Shown here: positions 54,729 through 64,000 of the stretch, in pieces
Layout: each line of letters opens with the position of its first letter
Numbering within the stretch: position 1 is the first letter of the stretch
Source: Ophioderma brevispina
Taxonomy: Eukaryota > Echinodermata > Ophiuroidea > Amphilepidida > Ophiodermatidae
Assembly: GCA_023653785.1 (NCBI GenBank)
Contig: JAMKCH010051437.1
Location: 1 to 64,000 of the forward strand
Direction of reading: 5' to 3'
Length of the DNA stretch: 64,000 bases
Translations under genes and position numbers: made by a program
Notes under the pieces: generated by a model
The model's input: the letters and a program-made list of their open reading frames with translations, nothing else
Databases searched by the model: none
Told to the model about the DNA's origin: nothing

Positions 54729-55481
54729 AGCAATACTAGCACATTTTTTGAAGGGCGACCTCAATTTTCAAAGTTGTTGCGATTTCTGCATAGTTGTGTT
54801 GGTAATTGGCCAGTAAACTATACCTGCTAACTGTATAGCTCAAAATTGCGTATTTGCTACAAAAGAAGGAATTTTGTAATTGATATCGGGGATCCCCGAT
54901 AATAATTCAACGGGCTCTGGAAACGCCAAATTTGCTATCCCAATGAAGTGCTGGCATATCTACGTGTCGTACTCATCGATCAGCTGTTCTGCTGGGTCAC
55001 ATGGATCAAATATAGTGGTTATTTTAGTGAGATGGCTCAATTTCACACAGGAAGGATATAAATTTGGGGTTTCCAGTAGATATTGAATTATTATTGGGGA
55101 TCCCCGATATTAATTACAAAATTCCTTCTTTGAGGCAACTACACATGTTTCAGCTTTTATCGTTCACAGGTATGCAGCAATTTTACTCACTCCATATCGA
55201 GAGTGAAATACTCTTGAACCTTGCATTTCACTCTTGGAAAAAATAATCTAAGAGCGAAGTCACTCTTCAATTTTCTGTTCTCAGCGACATTAAGTTCAGG
55301 TTTTACTCTTCAGAATTGATATTTCACTCTTGAGAATTTTGCCCCAAGAGTGAAATACTCTTCAGAAAAATGTGAGTGAAATTACTGGTATGGCTTACTA
55401 GTCAATTCCCAACACAACTGTGCACAAATCTCAAAAATTTTGAAAATTGGGGGCGCCCTTCAAAAATGTGCTGATATTGCT
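54729..55481. mobile_element. TTAA-flanked MITE, family D, copy 3 (enlarged by a further insertion)
   Basis: TTAA at 54725-54728 and 55482-55485; ends agcaatactagcacatttt and the inverse aaaatgtgctgatattgct. It contains two cggggatccccg-type palindromes (near 54885-54900 and 55093-55108) and a nested 213-bp insert (55175-55387). It is itself inside the 54545-55700 element. Confidence 0.85.
55175..55387. mobile_element. 213-bp insert with CAGxAATTTxACTCAC ends inside family D
   Basis: Flanked on both sides by gtatg (55170-55174 and 55388-55392), a likely 5-bp target duplication. Ends cagcaattttactcac and the inverse of cagtaatttcactcac. The interior repeats gagtgaaatactctt in both orientations. 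The other family D copies lack it. Confidence 0.75.
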
Positions 55482-55847
55482 TTAATCAGGTCAACGATTC
55501 AGTTCATTTACAGGTCTTCGTTGATCACACACCTCATTTGACACTTGAAAATGTCTGGAATAAGTAAAGCTCTAAAATTCTGACATTTTGATGTTTGTGC
55601 GTTTTATGTTAGGATGGAGATCCCATTATAATCCCACCCCCTAAATTCAAGCTAATTTCAGGTTAAAAACAGGTGGGACTATTATACTAGTGTCCATACA
55701 GATTTTCCAGATCCAGAATATTACATTGCATGATATCTTCTATCCCATATCCGTAAACGGTGTCATTTGCTCGCATTTTTCTGTGCACCGATAAATCATT
55801 TTCCGCGCCAAATCCTTGCGTTACAAAATGTTGTTTTACGCACCTAC

Positions 55848-56069
55848 TATGTTTGGAATCAAATCTGAGACGCGTCGTTCAAATGTTGTGCGTTGACTGC
55901 GTATGCACAACTGCACTTGACCTAGTAACAAGCGTCCTTGTAACATAAATGTTAGCGCGATTGGCCAATACAGCAGAGGTCAATTGTATTTTTGTTGCGT
56001 GTACGCTCGGCGCAAATACTCGCTGCGATCGGTGCAGGGCGACGCGTCTCAGATTTGATCCCAGACATA
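55848..56069. mobile_element. 222-bp MITE with TA borders
   Basis: Left end tatgtttggaatcaaatctg then agacgcgtcg; right end cgacgcgtctcagatttgat then cccagacata, inverted with two mismatches in about 30. The terminal TA on each side is compatible with a Tc1/mariner-type duplication. Confidence 0.8.
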
Positions 56070-57246
56070 ATAGAGGGCCTGATCCACATTCAAATTACAG
56101 AAGTGTAAATAAATAAATCGATCCATCCTTTTGATAAATAAACAAAAACAAAACCAACGCCTAACCTATAATTCCTTACCCAATAAACTTCAAAATGATG
56201 CGTAACACAAAATGCAAAAAGGGCGGGTAAAAATACCCGAATATGCCTGGCAAGCGTTGTCATCATAAATGCATAGCCTCCCAATGACCTAAACACAGCT
56301 AATAGACCTTGTCAAAACAAAGTTACTGCATTACGGCCCCTGATACACTCCTAGTGGGTTCAATCACATGCAACTCTTGGACTCAGCAACTTGTGCTATT
56401 CGCGTTTGCTCATTACAAGCTCGCCTAATTTAGTGGTTTTGCAACAAAAACAAGCACTGTCACCCCAGTTATTAAGGTGTTGGCATAATGATTTAAATGG
56501 GCCCGAAGAATTTTCTTTAAAATTGATATATAGTCACATTTGATATTTGTGCTGATAACAAATCCAAAATAAATTTATGGTTACCGTAATTCGTTTTTGA
56601 GAGACTTTCTAAAGCCAATTTTTGTTATTTACCACACCATTCCCGATGGGAAAATGTGTTGCAACAACCGATACTCAAGTGCCCCACCAAGATACAAATT
56701 TGGGGCTGATCATTTTTTCTGATTTTCACTTGTTTTAGGTCATAAGATTTCGTACTTGAAAATACGAAATAAAAAAATGGTGTCACCATTATTTGTTTTC
56801 CTGAAAAATCGTCGAAAAGGCCATTTTAAGTGAAATTTCCAGGTCCTTCCCGTTGAGACGCTGCTGCGTCTTGCGTATTTTACGCCTGTATGTCACGCCG
56901 CAAAACAAAAAATGTGTGCTGGAAAGTTGATATGCCATACTTAAAGGCTTGTTCCCAAGATCGCTTTTGGATTTAACTCGAGTAGTATTAATGTTGATAT
57001 CAGAAAATTGAAAGGCCTTTTTTCTCTTGTTCCCTCCCTGACATTTTAAGCTTCAAATCATTTTTTTTCTTTCTCAAGATACAAGATAAAGAAACTACCT
57101 GTTTTAGTTTTAAAACCACCAATCAAAGTAGTGATATGGCGTTGCACTATGCAAACGCGTTAGCATCAAAACCGCAAGTTTGTTTCCCCGGTACTTACCC
57201 TAACGCGGGCCGAGAGGAAACGAAATGCAACGAAAACGTGGTTACC
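56070..57246. other. No recognised feature
   Basis: AT-rich sequence without gene or repeat structure that I can support. Confidence 0.4.
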
Positions 57247-57545
57247 CGGTCGAAAATGCTTTTCGGTGGCATCTGGTGGGCCGTCAACACGATTTTGGTC
57301 GGCGCAAATACTCTCATGGGCTCTCATTGCATCTGGGCCGTCTTACCGAAAATGACGCGATGTTTTCGTTGCACCTGGGCAGTCTTCCCGGAAAATGACG
57401 CGCTGTTTTTCGTGCTACCTGGGCGTCGTCCAGGAAAATGACGATGTTTTCGTGCATCTGCGGCCGTTAATTGACTGGAAATGAGGCGATGGCTTTTGCT
57501 GCATCTGGGACGGTCTGCCCGCAGAAGGCGCAATGCTTTCATCAG
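57247..57545 (+). repeat. ~42-bp GC-rich tandem array, block 1
   Basis: The unit contains gcatctgggccgtc, accgaaaatgacgcgatg and ttttcgtt, about 42-45 bp, repeated about six times with frequent indels. Reading frames across it (TWAVFPEN-type repeats) are by-products of the array. Confidence 0.8.
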
Positions 57546-57804
57546 GCGGGTGAACTGACACAAAAGCACATAGGACAATTTCGATGTCGCTGGTGATAGC
57601 GCCACCATTTTCGAAAGCTATTTGGGTTAATTATGCATAAACGATTCTGACGTAAAAACGGAGCATGACGTAGCATAATAGCCGCCACGCACGACTATGA
57701 TTTAGCGTAATGCGCAATAACGACTGGCGAACTATTAAGCTACAAATTCATGCAGATAAGGTGCATCCATATTTTATTTATTTATTTATTAGTACCCGTT
57801 TTTA

Positions 57805-58115
57805 TTGCATTCGGACGCGATGTTTTTCGTGCATCTGGGCCGTCGTCGGTAAATGGCGCGATGTTTTTAGTTGCACCTGGGCCGTCTATCCGGTAAAGTG
57901 GCGCGATGGTTTTCGTTGCATTGGACGTTCCCGGGAAAATGGCGGATGGGTTTCGTTGCATTCTTGGCCGTTATGGATTTTACGCTACTAATTCCTGTGC
58001 CGGAAAAAACGGCCGAGATGCAATGACATGCAAGCTTTGGCTATGTTGCATCGGGCCGTGTGTAAAAGAAACAACTAGATTGCTTCCTTGCATTTGGGCC
58101 GTCGGCCGGAACAGA
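57805..58115 (+). repeat. ~42-bp GC-rich tandem array, block 2
   Basis: Same unit as 57247-57545 (gcatctgggccgtcg, ggtaaatggcgcgatg, ttttcgttgca), separated from block 1 by about 260 bp of unrelated AT-rich sequence. Confidence 0.78.
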
Positions 58116-58575
58116 CCCGGTCCTGGTAGGGTAATGGTCAAGTGACAAGTGTCAGGCTCTCATATCAAGTATGGAACACGATAGACAAAATCGGAAACAA
58201 GCACCCTTTAATCAGGAGCGGTTCTTAGGACAAGTGCTAGCAACATCAGAGTTTCTACGCGATTTTTTACGAACGTTTTACAAATTCGCGTAAACGAAGA
58301 GGGGGAAAATCGGCATGAATGTTTGCACGCTTGCTGTCATCTCCGAGTTTATTAAAGTCGGCTTGCGCATCCATTGTAGTGGCCGTGGTGTTTCAAACCC
58401 ACCTTATATTTTAAACCACCCGTTATTAGAAAAACACCCTTTTATACCGTGAAGTCATACACCCATCCTAAGCCTTTTGCTTTTGCAAGGAAACGGGGAA
58501 CAGCGTCAGATCGTACTACATCTGATTATGAATGAAACAAGCATTTACATGAAAGCCTTGGCCCAAGTTCACAAA
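58116..58575. other. No recognised feature
   Basis: No gene or terminal-repeat structure that I can support in this stretch between the GC-rich array and the tRNA-like repeat. Confidence 0.35.
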
Positions 58576-58670
58576 CACGTTGGAGACTGCCGTGGGGTTT
58601 GAACCCACAACCTTTGATGATGAGATGTGCGTTCAATCATGGAAGAACAGAAGCTAACCATATGCAACAA
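58576..58670 (-). mobile_element. tRNA-derived SINE-like fragment
   Basis: On the minus strand: catatggttagcttctgttc (A-box-like), then ggttgtgggttcaaacccca, a very good B box with a closed T-arm. The 5' half does not form a proper acceptor and D-arm, so a SINE or tRNA pseudogene is more likely than a tRNA gene. Confidence 0.45.
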
Positions 58671-58929
58671 CTTCCAACAACTGATTAATCTGTTTATCCA
58701 TTCACCACACAAAAGGAACGGATTAAAAAGCGCCCTTTGGTCACATCCCTATGCCGCATCGATGATCGGCGAGCAATCTGGATGTAGAATTTTTGAAAAC
58801 TCTATGTCCGAACACGTAAAAGCGTAAAAGTATTGGGCATATTACACAAATTTGGCGGTCTCCGTGTGTATTTGTGTTGTTTTGTTATTATAAGAAGTAA
58901 TGGTAAATCGTTATGATATCAATTGTCTT

Positions 58930-59115
58930 TTAAGGTGAGTGAGAGCTATAGCTCCCCTACAGCTTCCCTTCAGCACATGTAGGCGAGCGATTTAAAGCTC
59001 CCTTGGGAATCTGATCACCATGGTTAGCACTGGTATATGCCAGTGAAAAGCCCCTTAAAGCTCCCCTGATATGACATGGGTGAGTTTTTTGCAGAGCACA
59101 CCTATTAAAAGTCAG
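58930..59115 (-). repeat. AGCTCCCC repeat, copy related to 8548-8740
   Basis: It shares ctgatatggcc-like text, cccttgggaatctg, tggttagcactggtat-type words and aaaagtcagtcc with the intronic sequence, in inverted orientation for part of its length. Confidence 0.45.
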
Positions 59116-59370
59116 TCCGGTAAGAATGCCCAGTGTGAACAATTAAGGATGAAGTTTGATAAATTGGAAACGGGGGGGGGGGGGGGGGGGGGGGGTGGTG
59201 TGTTGGGCTCCCATGCTCATTCCAGGGGCTCTGAAAGTGACCTCTTAAGGGACCAATTTTCGTACCCAGCCCCTAATTGAACCAGCTTTGGTGAAATTAT
59301 ACTAGTTTTCAGTGAAAAAATATACACCTTAACGGTACAGCAGTAATATGACATCCTTACTGTGCTTTTT

Positions 59371-59870
59371 GTGGGCCGCCAGCTATAGCTGGAAGGACCA
59401 CTTAGCAATCTGTTGTGCGTGTGTACATTGTGTGTGTGTGTCACTAATTTTTTTTTAAAATTGACCAATTAAAAAGTTGAAGTTCAATTGGAACCGAACT
59501 TCTGTCATAGGTGCACCATGTGATCCCTCATATGTTGAGGTCAAAGGTCATGTTGAAAGGTCAAAGGTGTTGTTGAAGGTGTTGATGTGAGGTCAAGTTG
59601 AAAAGTGGGCTAAAATGTAAAATTGACCTACATTGAAAAGTTCAGACTTGAGTCATAGGTGCAATATGGGATCCCGCTGAGGTCAAAGGTCATGTGCCGA
59701 GGTCAAAGGTCATGTGAGGACAAGTTGAAAAATAGGCTAAAAATGTAAAATTGACCTCAATTGAAAACTTGAAGTTCAATTGGAACCAAACTTGTGTCAT
59801 AGTGCACCATGGGATCCCTCATGTTGATTAGGTCAAAGGTCATGGAGCAGCCCACAGCTTATATTCTTTG
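59371..59870 (+). repeat. Tandem-repeat-bearing element (~160-bp units, GGTCAAAGGTCAT)
   Basis: It opens with gccagctatagctgg, a hairpin, and a GT run. About two and a half units follow, each with gaagttcaattggaacc, gtcataggtgca, gggatccc, ggtcaaaggtcatgt and gtaaaattgacct. It closes gagcagcccacagctt. The same plan (hairpin, GT run, GGTCA satellite) occurs at 37012. A non-autonomous Helitron-like element is a possible reading. Confidence 0.65.
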
Positions 59871-60111
59871 AATATAGTGAGCGTGAAAGCCGAGAACTGC
59901 AAAATTCTTGTTTAAATATATTTTCCACTAGTATTATCCCACTTATAATGTATTATATACATCTTTACTTATAGATGCAAAATATTTTTGATTAATATTG
60001 TAACAATTAATATTTCACTGTAATGCATTATTTACATAATTATTTATCATATTGTTTTTGCAGTAGGCCTATTCTATGATGAACAAATAAAAATTGATTG
60101 AAGATTCACTG

Positions 60112-60561
60112 TTGGTAACCCACGATTTAGAAAGGGTGGGTTTCAAAAATTCTAAAAAGTGGTAAAAGGGTGGGATACTGGATTAAGGGTGGTTTTGTAA
60201 AAAGGGTGGGTCAGAAATAAGAAGGGTGGGTTCTGATAATAAAATGCAAATTACTATCTGTGCAATGCATCCCAATTTGAAAATAAAGAGTGTCATAACA
60301 TCCAACAAGTTAGGTTCCCCTTAAATACAAATGCATTTTTGTGGGCAAAGTGGATTTTAATTGACAAACAAAAAATTGGAATTTATCTTACTCTGCAAGT
60401 TATCTACACATAAGTGGTAAAAAGAAACAATGGTGTGACAGCTGTAGAATTTCCAATGAATTATGAAAAAGGGTGGGTTATTACTTTTCAATATAAAGAG
60501 TGTTTTCATAAAAAGGGTGGGTTAAAAATAAAAAGGGTGGGTTACAAACACCACTGCCAAC
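60112..60561. mobile_element. GTTGGTAACCCAC...CCACTGCCAAC element, free-standing copy
   Basis: Begins gttggtaacccacgattta and ends acaaacaccactgccaac. About 450 bp with the same block order as the nested copy. Non-coding. Confidence 0.8.
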
Positions 60562-61725
60562 TATGATGGGTTCCGCGACCGAGAAATCCAACCGGGTTGT
60601 TGACTCGGTTTCCCCATGAAGCCGCCATAGTGATTTTTGGAGTATTTCTACACTTTGCAGCATTCATCTCGGGCTATTTTTTCGGATGACCTGGAATCAA
60701 ACACAATGAAGAAATTCATCAAAACAACCAGCGAACCTGCAAGATTTCTCAACTAAGAAATTCTGATTATGATTATCGCTCAGACGGGCCACTTGAAGAG
60801 AATTTGAATAACAATTGCAATTATGGGGGGGCGGCAGATAGATCGGTCAAAATCAGTGGGTCATTGCCTTCCTCCTTAATCTCTTTCTCATACTCCCTCT
60901 CCTAACTCTCCCCCCCCAACTCTCGAATGGACCTCTCTCACACACCACACACACACACGAGAGCCTGGTTTTGCTAACAATAGCTCTTAATGGGAATGGG
61001 GCGCTGCCCCTTCTTCATCTCGACCCCCCACGCACTTCCATTAAACCGAGATTTTTATTCCATGAGGAGCCTTGTATTTTCTCATCTCATCGCAAAAATA
61101 TCTTCTTGTCCATTTTGATCTTACCGGCCAAACAAATCTTATGTACAGTACTCTAGAGATGGGGCTTATTTAATACACAGCAATTAACTGCTCAATTAAA
61201 TGGGTAAATCAGATTCAACATTAAATTGTTTGGAATTAAAACAGTTTGGTGATGGCTCTCCCTATGAATCAAAGAAAATACTTGTTGTGCAAACAGGTGG
61301 GGCACTTTAAGTTGAACAAATTAATTTGGTCATACGTACCATCGTTTTAAGGGATATTGTGTGCAAGATTTCTGGCCATGGTCATCTATCTCCACAAGTT
61401 CATGTTCTGCCCAGACTGTGTCAATGTTTGATGCACTTCCATCACCAAAGAATTGGGGACCTTCATTACCACTGTGATACAGATATCTGTAGGTCAAAGG
61501 TCATTGTGAAACTATTGTTTCACCTTGAACCGCTTGTTTTGTTTTCAATGTATAAAATCTCAGCTGGTATGTCGCGCCCTGGGGTTAAATTTGCAAGTTG
61601 TTAAATTGCAGTCTTTTTTTTCCTAGTGTGTACCTATCTCAGCCCAACATATTATGAAGAAAGAGAGAGTATGAGAGAGCACCATGAAGAGAAATAGAGC
61701 AGGAGTAATCTTAAATGCATAAGCG
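60562..61725. other. Mostly unassigned; low-complexity CA tract and repeat fragment
   Basis: A CA-rich microsatellite lies near 60939-60958. A diverged copy of the 6480-6850 repeat lies near 61340-61520. No gene recognised. Confidence 0.35.
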
Positions 61726-62062
61726 TACCATATTCGGCCTATTTAGCGCCCCGGGCCGCTTAAGTCATGGCCCATTTAGGGGGCGCTTATGAAAAACGTG
61801 AAAGAGTCAAATGTGGGATTTACACCTCAACACTACTCGCCATAATCAAGTTAAAAAAAGCAGGTTTATTTGAAAGCTAAGAATCACATGTAGTCCCTAA
61901 TGCTTTTTATTTTGGGGGGGCAAGTTTAGTTGTTGATTTTGACCAAATATAGTTACAGTACGAGTGCATTCAAAAAGGGGCAAGCTACAGATATTTTTGG
62001 CTTGTGACATTCGGTATGGTGGCATTACTAGGGGGAGGGGCACTATTGGGTCTATTACGGTA
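61726..62062. mobile_element. MITE with TACCATATTCGG...TTACGGTA ends
   Basis: Left end taccatattcggcctattta then gcgcccc; right end ggggcactattgggtctatt then acggta, inverted. The same terminal class as 34596-34952 and 54545-55700. Confidence 0.7.
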
Positions 62063-62764
62063 CCTGTTTTGTTCTTTCTAAAAACACTTTGTAATTAGAC
62101 TAAATAAAGCTTGAAAATGTTGAAGAATCTGTTTGGATATCACTTCGTAATTCTGGGGTCCTGGGCAATTTTTTTTTTCAAGAATAAATCTTTTAAAACT
62201 TGCAGGTTTTAACGTTGGCTATTATTGGCACAGTGTAGGTGTGACATCTAACATAGGGTTCTCAAAAAATCTATCACAACAAGTCATTTGTATGCTTTTC
62301 TTATTACATGCATCAAAAATCACTTCTACTAAATTTAATAGAGTTAAATTGCTTGGCCACCACAACAGCATTGTGTACTTGAACTCACAGTAGGGGGACC
62401 CCCTGATAGATGTAAATATGGAATGGCACTCAGCTGATCTAATCTGCTTTTCTTTAATATGGGTTAGAAACAAGTTAACCTCAACTTTCCTTTTGGTCCC
62501 AAAATATACTGTAGTAGACAACAATCCAGAGGGTGTTTTTTGAGTCAATCCCACATGCTACCAGTTTTTTTGGAAATTTCACACCTCAATAAGGTAATGA
62601 GATCTCACATAAAATGCTATTCCTCTAAACACAACACAAAAAACCCCAATGTCAAGCTCATTTTAAGCCCACAAAGCAGTAAGTCGTTAGGAGTTTTTGC
62701 ATGATTATGTCAAATGTCTTGTGGTTTGTTGTCCTCGCCTGAACTTTTGACTTAGTAATCACTT

Positions 62765-62835
62765 TTTCTGTCTGTCTGTCCCTCCGTCCGTCCGTCGTCC
62801 TGTCGGTCTGTCTGTTCTGTCTGTCCCTGTTCTTT
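62765..62835. repeat. (TCTG/TCCG)n microsatellite
   Basis: Runs of ctgtctgtctgtcc and ccgtccgtccgtc. Similar tracts often precede the tandem array found just downstream. Confidence 0.85.
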
Positions 62836-62884
62836 GCTGTGCTGTCATGCTGTCCTTGGTGCATGACGTCCGTGTGTCACGGCT

Positions 62885-64000
62885 TGGTGTAGATTTATCT
62901 GGAGTTCCCGTAAGTCCCTCATATGATGATTTAACTTGGTGGTGGAAAGAGCGTTTCCACGATTTTCTCGACTTGATTAGAATTTGGGTGTAAAATAATC
63001 TAATTAAGTCATCTAATTTGCATAATGAACGAACATTTTCCCGCCAGGCTATTTGTGTACAAGTTTTCTGGAGTTCCGTAAGGCGTATGATGATGTTACT
63101 TGGTGGGAAGGGGGAGCCGGGCTGGAGAGTTTCTCGAACTGATTAGATTTCGGGCGTATTGCGGGCAATTAAGTATGCAAATGAGCTAATTAATATGCAA
63201 AAAACAAGCCGTAAATTGCCTTATAATTTGAAACGTAACATTGGATACGGAAATGTTCCTTCACTGCATGAAAGCTTATCAATGGTGCGCATCTTTTTTT
63301 CCAATTTGAGCGTGTGTGTGATAGCATACTGGCGGCTTAGGTTTCAAATGAGCTAATCAATTGCCGTAATTATTGTATCTCTGAAACCGTACATCGGATA
63401 GGCAAAATTCCTTCCTCCTTCGCTGCCATTAAAGAATACTATGCCGCCCCCCCATGGCCATGCTTCTTTTGGGTGATTCATAATTGGGTCAAAGTGCAAT
63501 TGGGCCATTAAAAAGGGGCATTTGGTGTTTGATACAATATTGATCTAATTAAATATGCATAATTGCTGTATCCACTGAAATGGTACCATTGGATATGCAA
63601 AATTCGCTGTTGTACTGAGAACTTCTATGCCGTACAGACACATCTTTTGTCATGAATCACATGGCGGTTCAAAGTAAGTGGCAAGTGGATCAATGTAAGG
63701 GGCAGTTGTTTGATGGCAATGATCTACTTAACATATGCGTAGTTGATGTAATCGCTTAAATGGTACAATTGGATATGCAAACTTCCCTTCCTTCGCTACA
63801 AAGTGAGACTACTATATTGGTTAACATCTTTTGTGCGAATAATAATTGTGGTCAACATGCATGTGGGCCACTTAAAGGGGCATTGTTTGATTTTTTCAAA
63901 TGCAAAACAATGCTAAATGTCTTTGGTCCATTTCACCAACTTTCTCAGGTCTTGTCAATGGTCAGAGTGGTGTGTAAATAGCTAATACTACCGCTTGCAA
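62885..64000 (+). repeat. ~160-195-bp tandem array running off the window end
   Basis: The word attggatatgcaaa-ttccttc-ttcgctg recurs near 63238, 63394, 63590 and 63769. Each is followed by tatgcc, catctttt-tg, ggtcaaagt and gggccattaaaggggca, then a gatctaatt-aatatgcat block. The units are diverged. The array is incomplete at 64000. Confidence 0.75.

Larger units (their letters stand above)
54545..55700. mobile_element. TACCGTA-ended MITE hosting a nested family D element
   Basis: Left end taccgtactgacccgagtat then agtcccatgctcg; right end ggtgggactattatactagt, its inverted and more diverged partner. Both sides hold ataatcccaccccc. Family D (54729-55481) lies within it. Confidence 0.7.

Noticed and set aside
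57136..57441. Repeat-protein gene over the GC-rich array
   Set aside because: Unit-length indels shift frame between blocks; the frame is a by-product of the tandem DNA.
58576..58670. tRNA gene on the minus strand
   Set aside because: Good T-arm, but the 5' half does not fold as a tRNA; treated as SINE or tRNA pseudogene.

Overview
This is a eukaryotic (animal) genomic window, AT-rich and dominated by repeats. Only one protein-coding gene can be supported with confidence: the 3' four coding exons of an Abl-interactor (Abi) gene on the + strand, at 5646-5813, 7301-8285, 10164-10295 and 12636-12799. Its first exon (about 39 codons in vertebrate Abi1) is not found and should lie upstream of the window. 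The visible 482 codons cover the coiled-coil/t-SNARE-like segment, the Abi homeodomain-homologous region, a long Pro/Ser-rich linker with an in-frame heptapeptide minisatellite, and a C-terminal SH3 domain. The host is a metazoan, most likely a marine invertebrate. An echinoderm or other ambulacrarian is my guess from the style of the repeats, not something the sequence proves.

Layout. 1-5645: intron or upstream sequence with degenerate repeats, an inverted pair of TIR elements (2324-2656 and 3123-3447) and a 233-bp MITE (4783-5015). 5646-12799: Abi, with a long-TIR foldback (9187-9935) and a strong hairpin (12308-12467) in its introns. 12800-14900: 3' UTR or flank. 15-25 kb: MITEs and a long-TIR composite element of about 5.25 kb (18864-24117). 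25-37 kb: a dense field of MITEs, many bounded by TTAA. 37-45.4 kb: a ~100-bp satellite, a decayed Penelope-like retroelement (reverse transcriptase plus GIY-YIG endonuclease) with an inverted partial copy in front, and a tandem 2.2-kb duplication. 48-52.4 kb: two hAT-like non-autonomous elements with 8-bp target duplications. 52.5-56 kb: nested MITEs and one weak candidate first exon. 57-64 kb: three tandem arrays and more MITEs.

The main non-genic signal is a set of unrelated MITE families that share the same border logic: element ends beginning AG, flanked on both sides by TTAA. One insertion has its empty site preserved in a neighbouring copy. A second signal is technical. Three pure A tracts of 21-22 bases lie exactly on breaks in repeat structure, and two of them separate empty-site and filled-site versions of the same locus. 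This looks like two haplotypes joined end to end across a short filled gap. The 37-45 kb region also differs between its copies mostly by small indels, as unpolished long-read consensus would. No RNA gene, CRISPR array or bacterial-type operon was seen.
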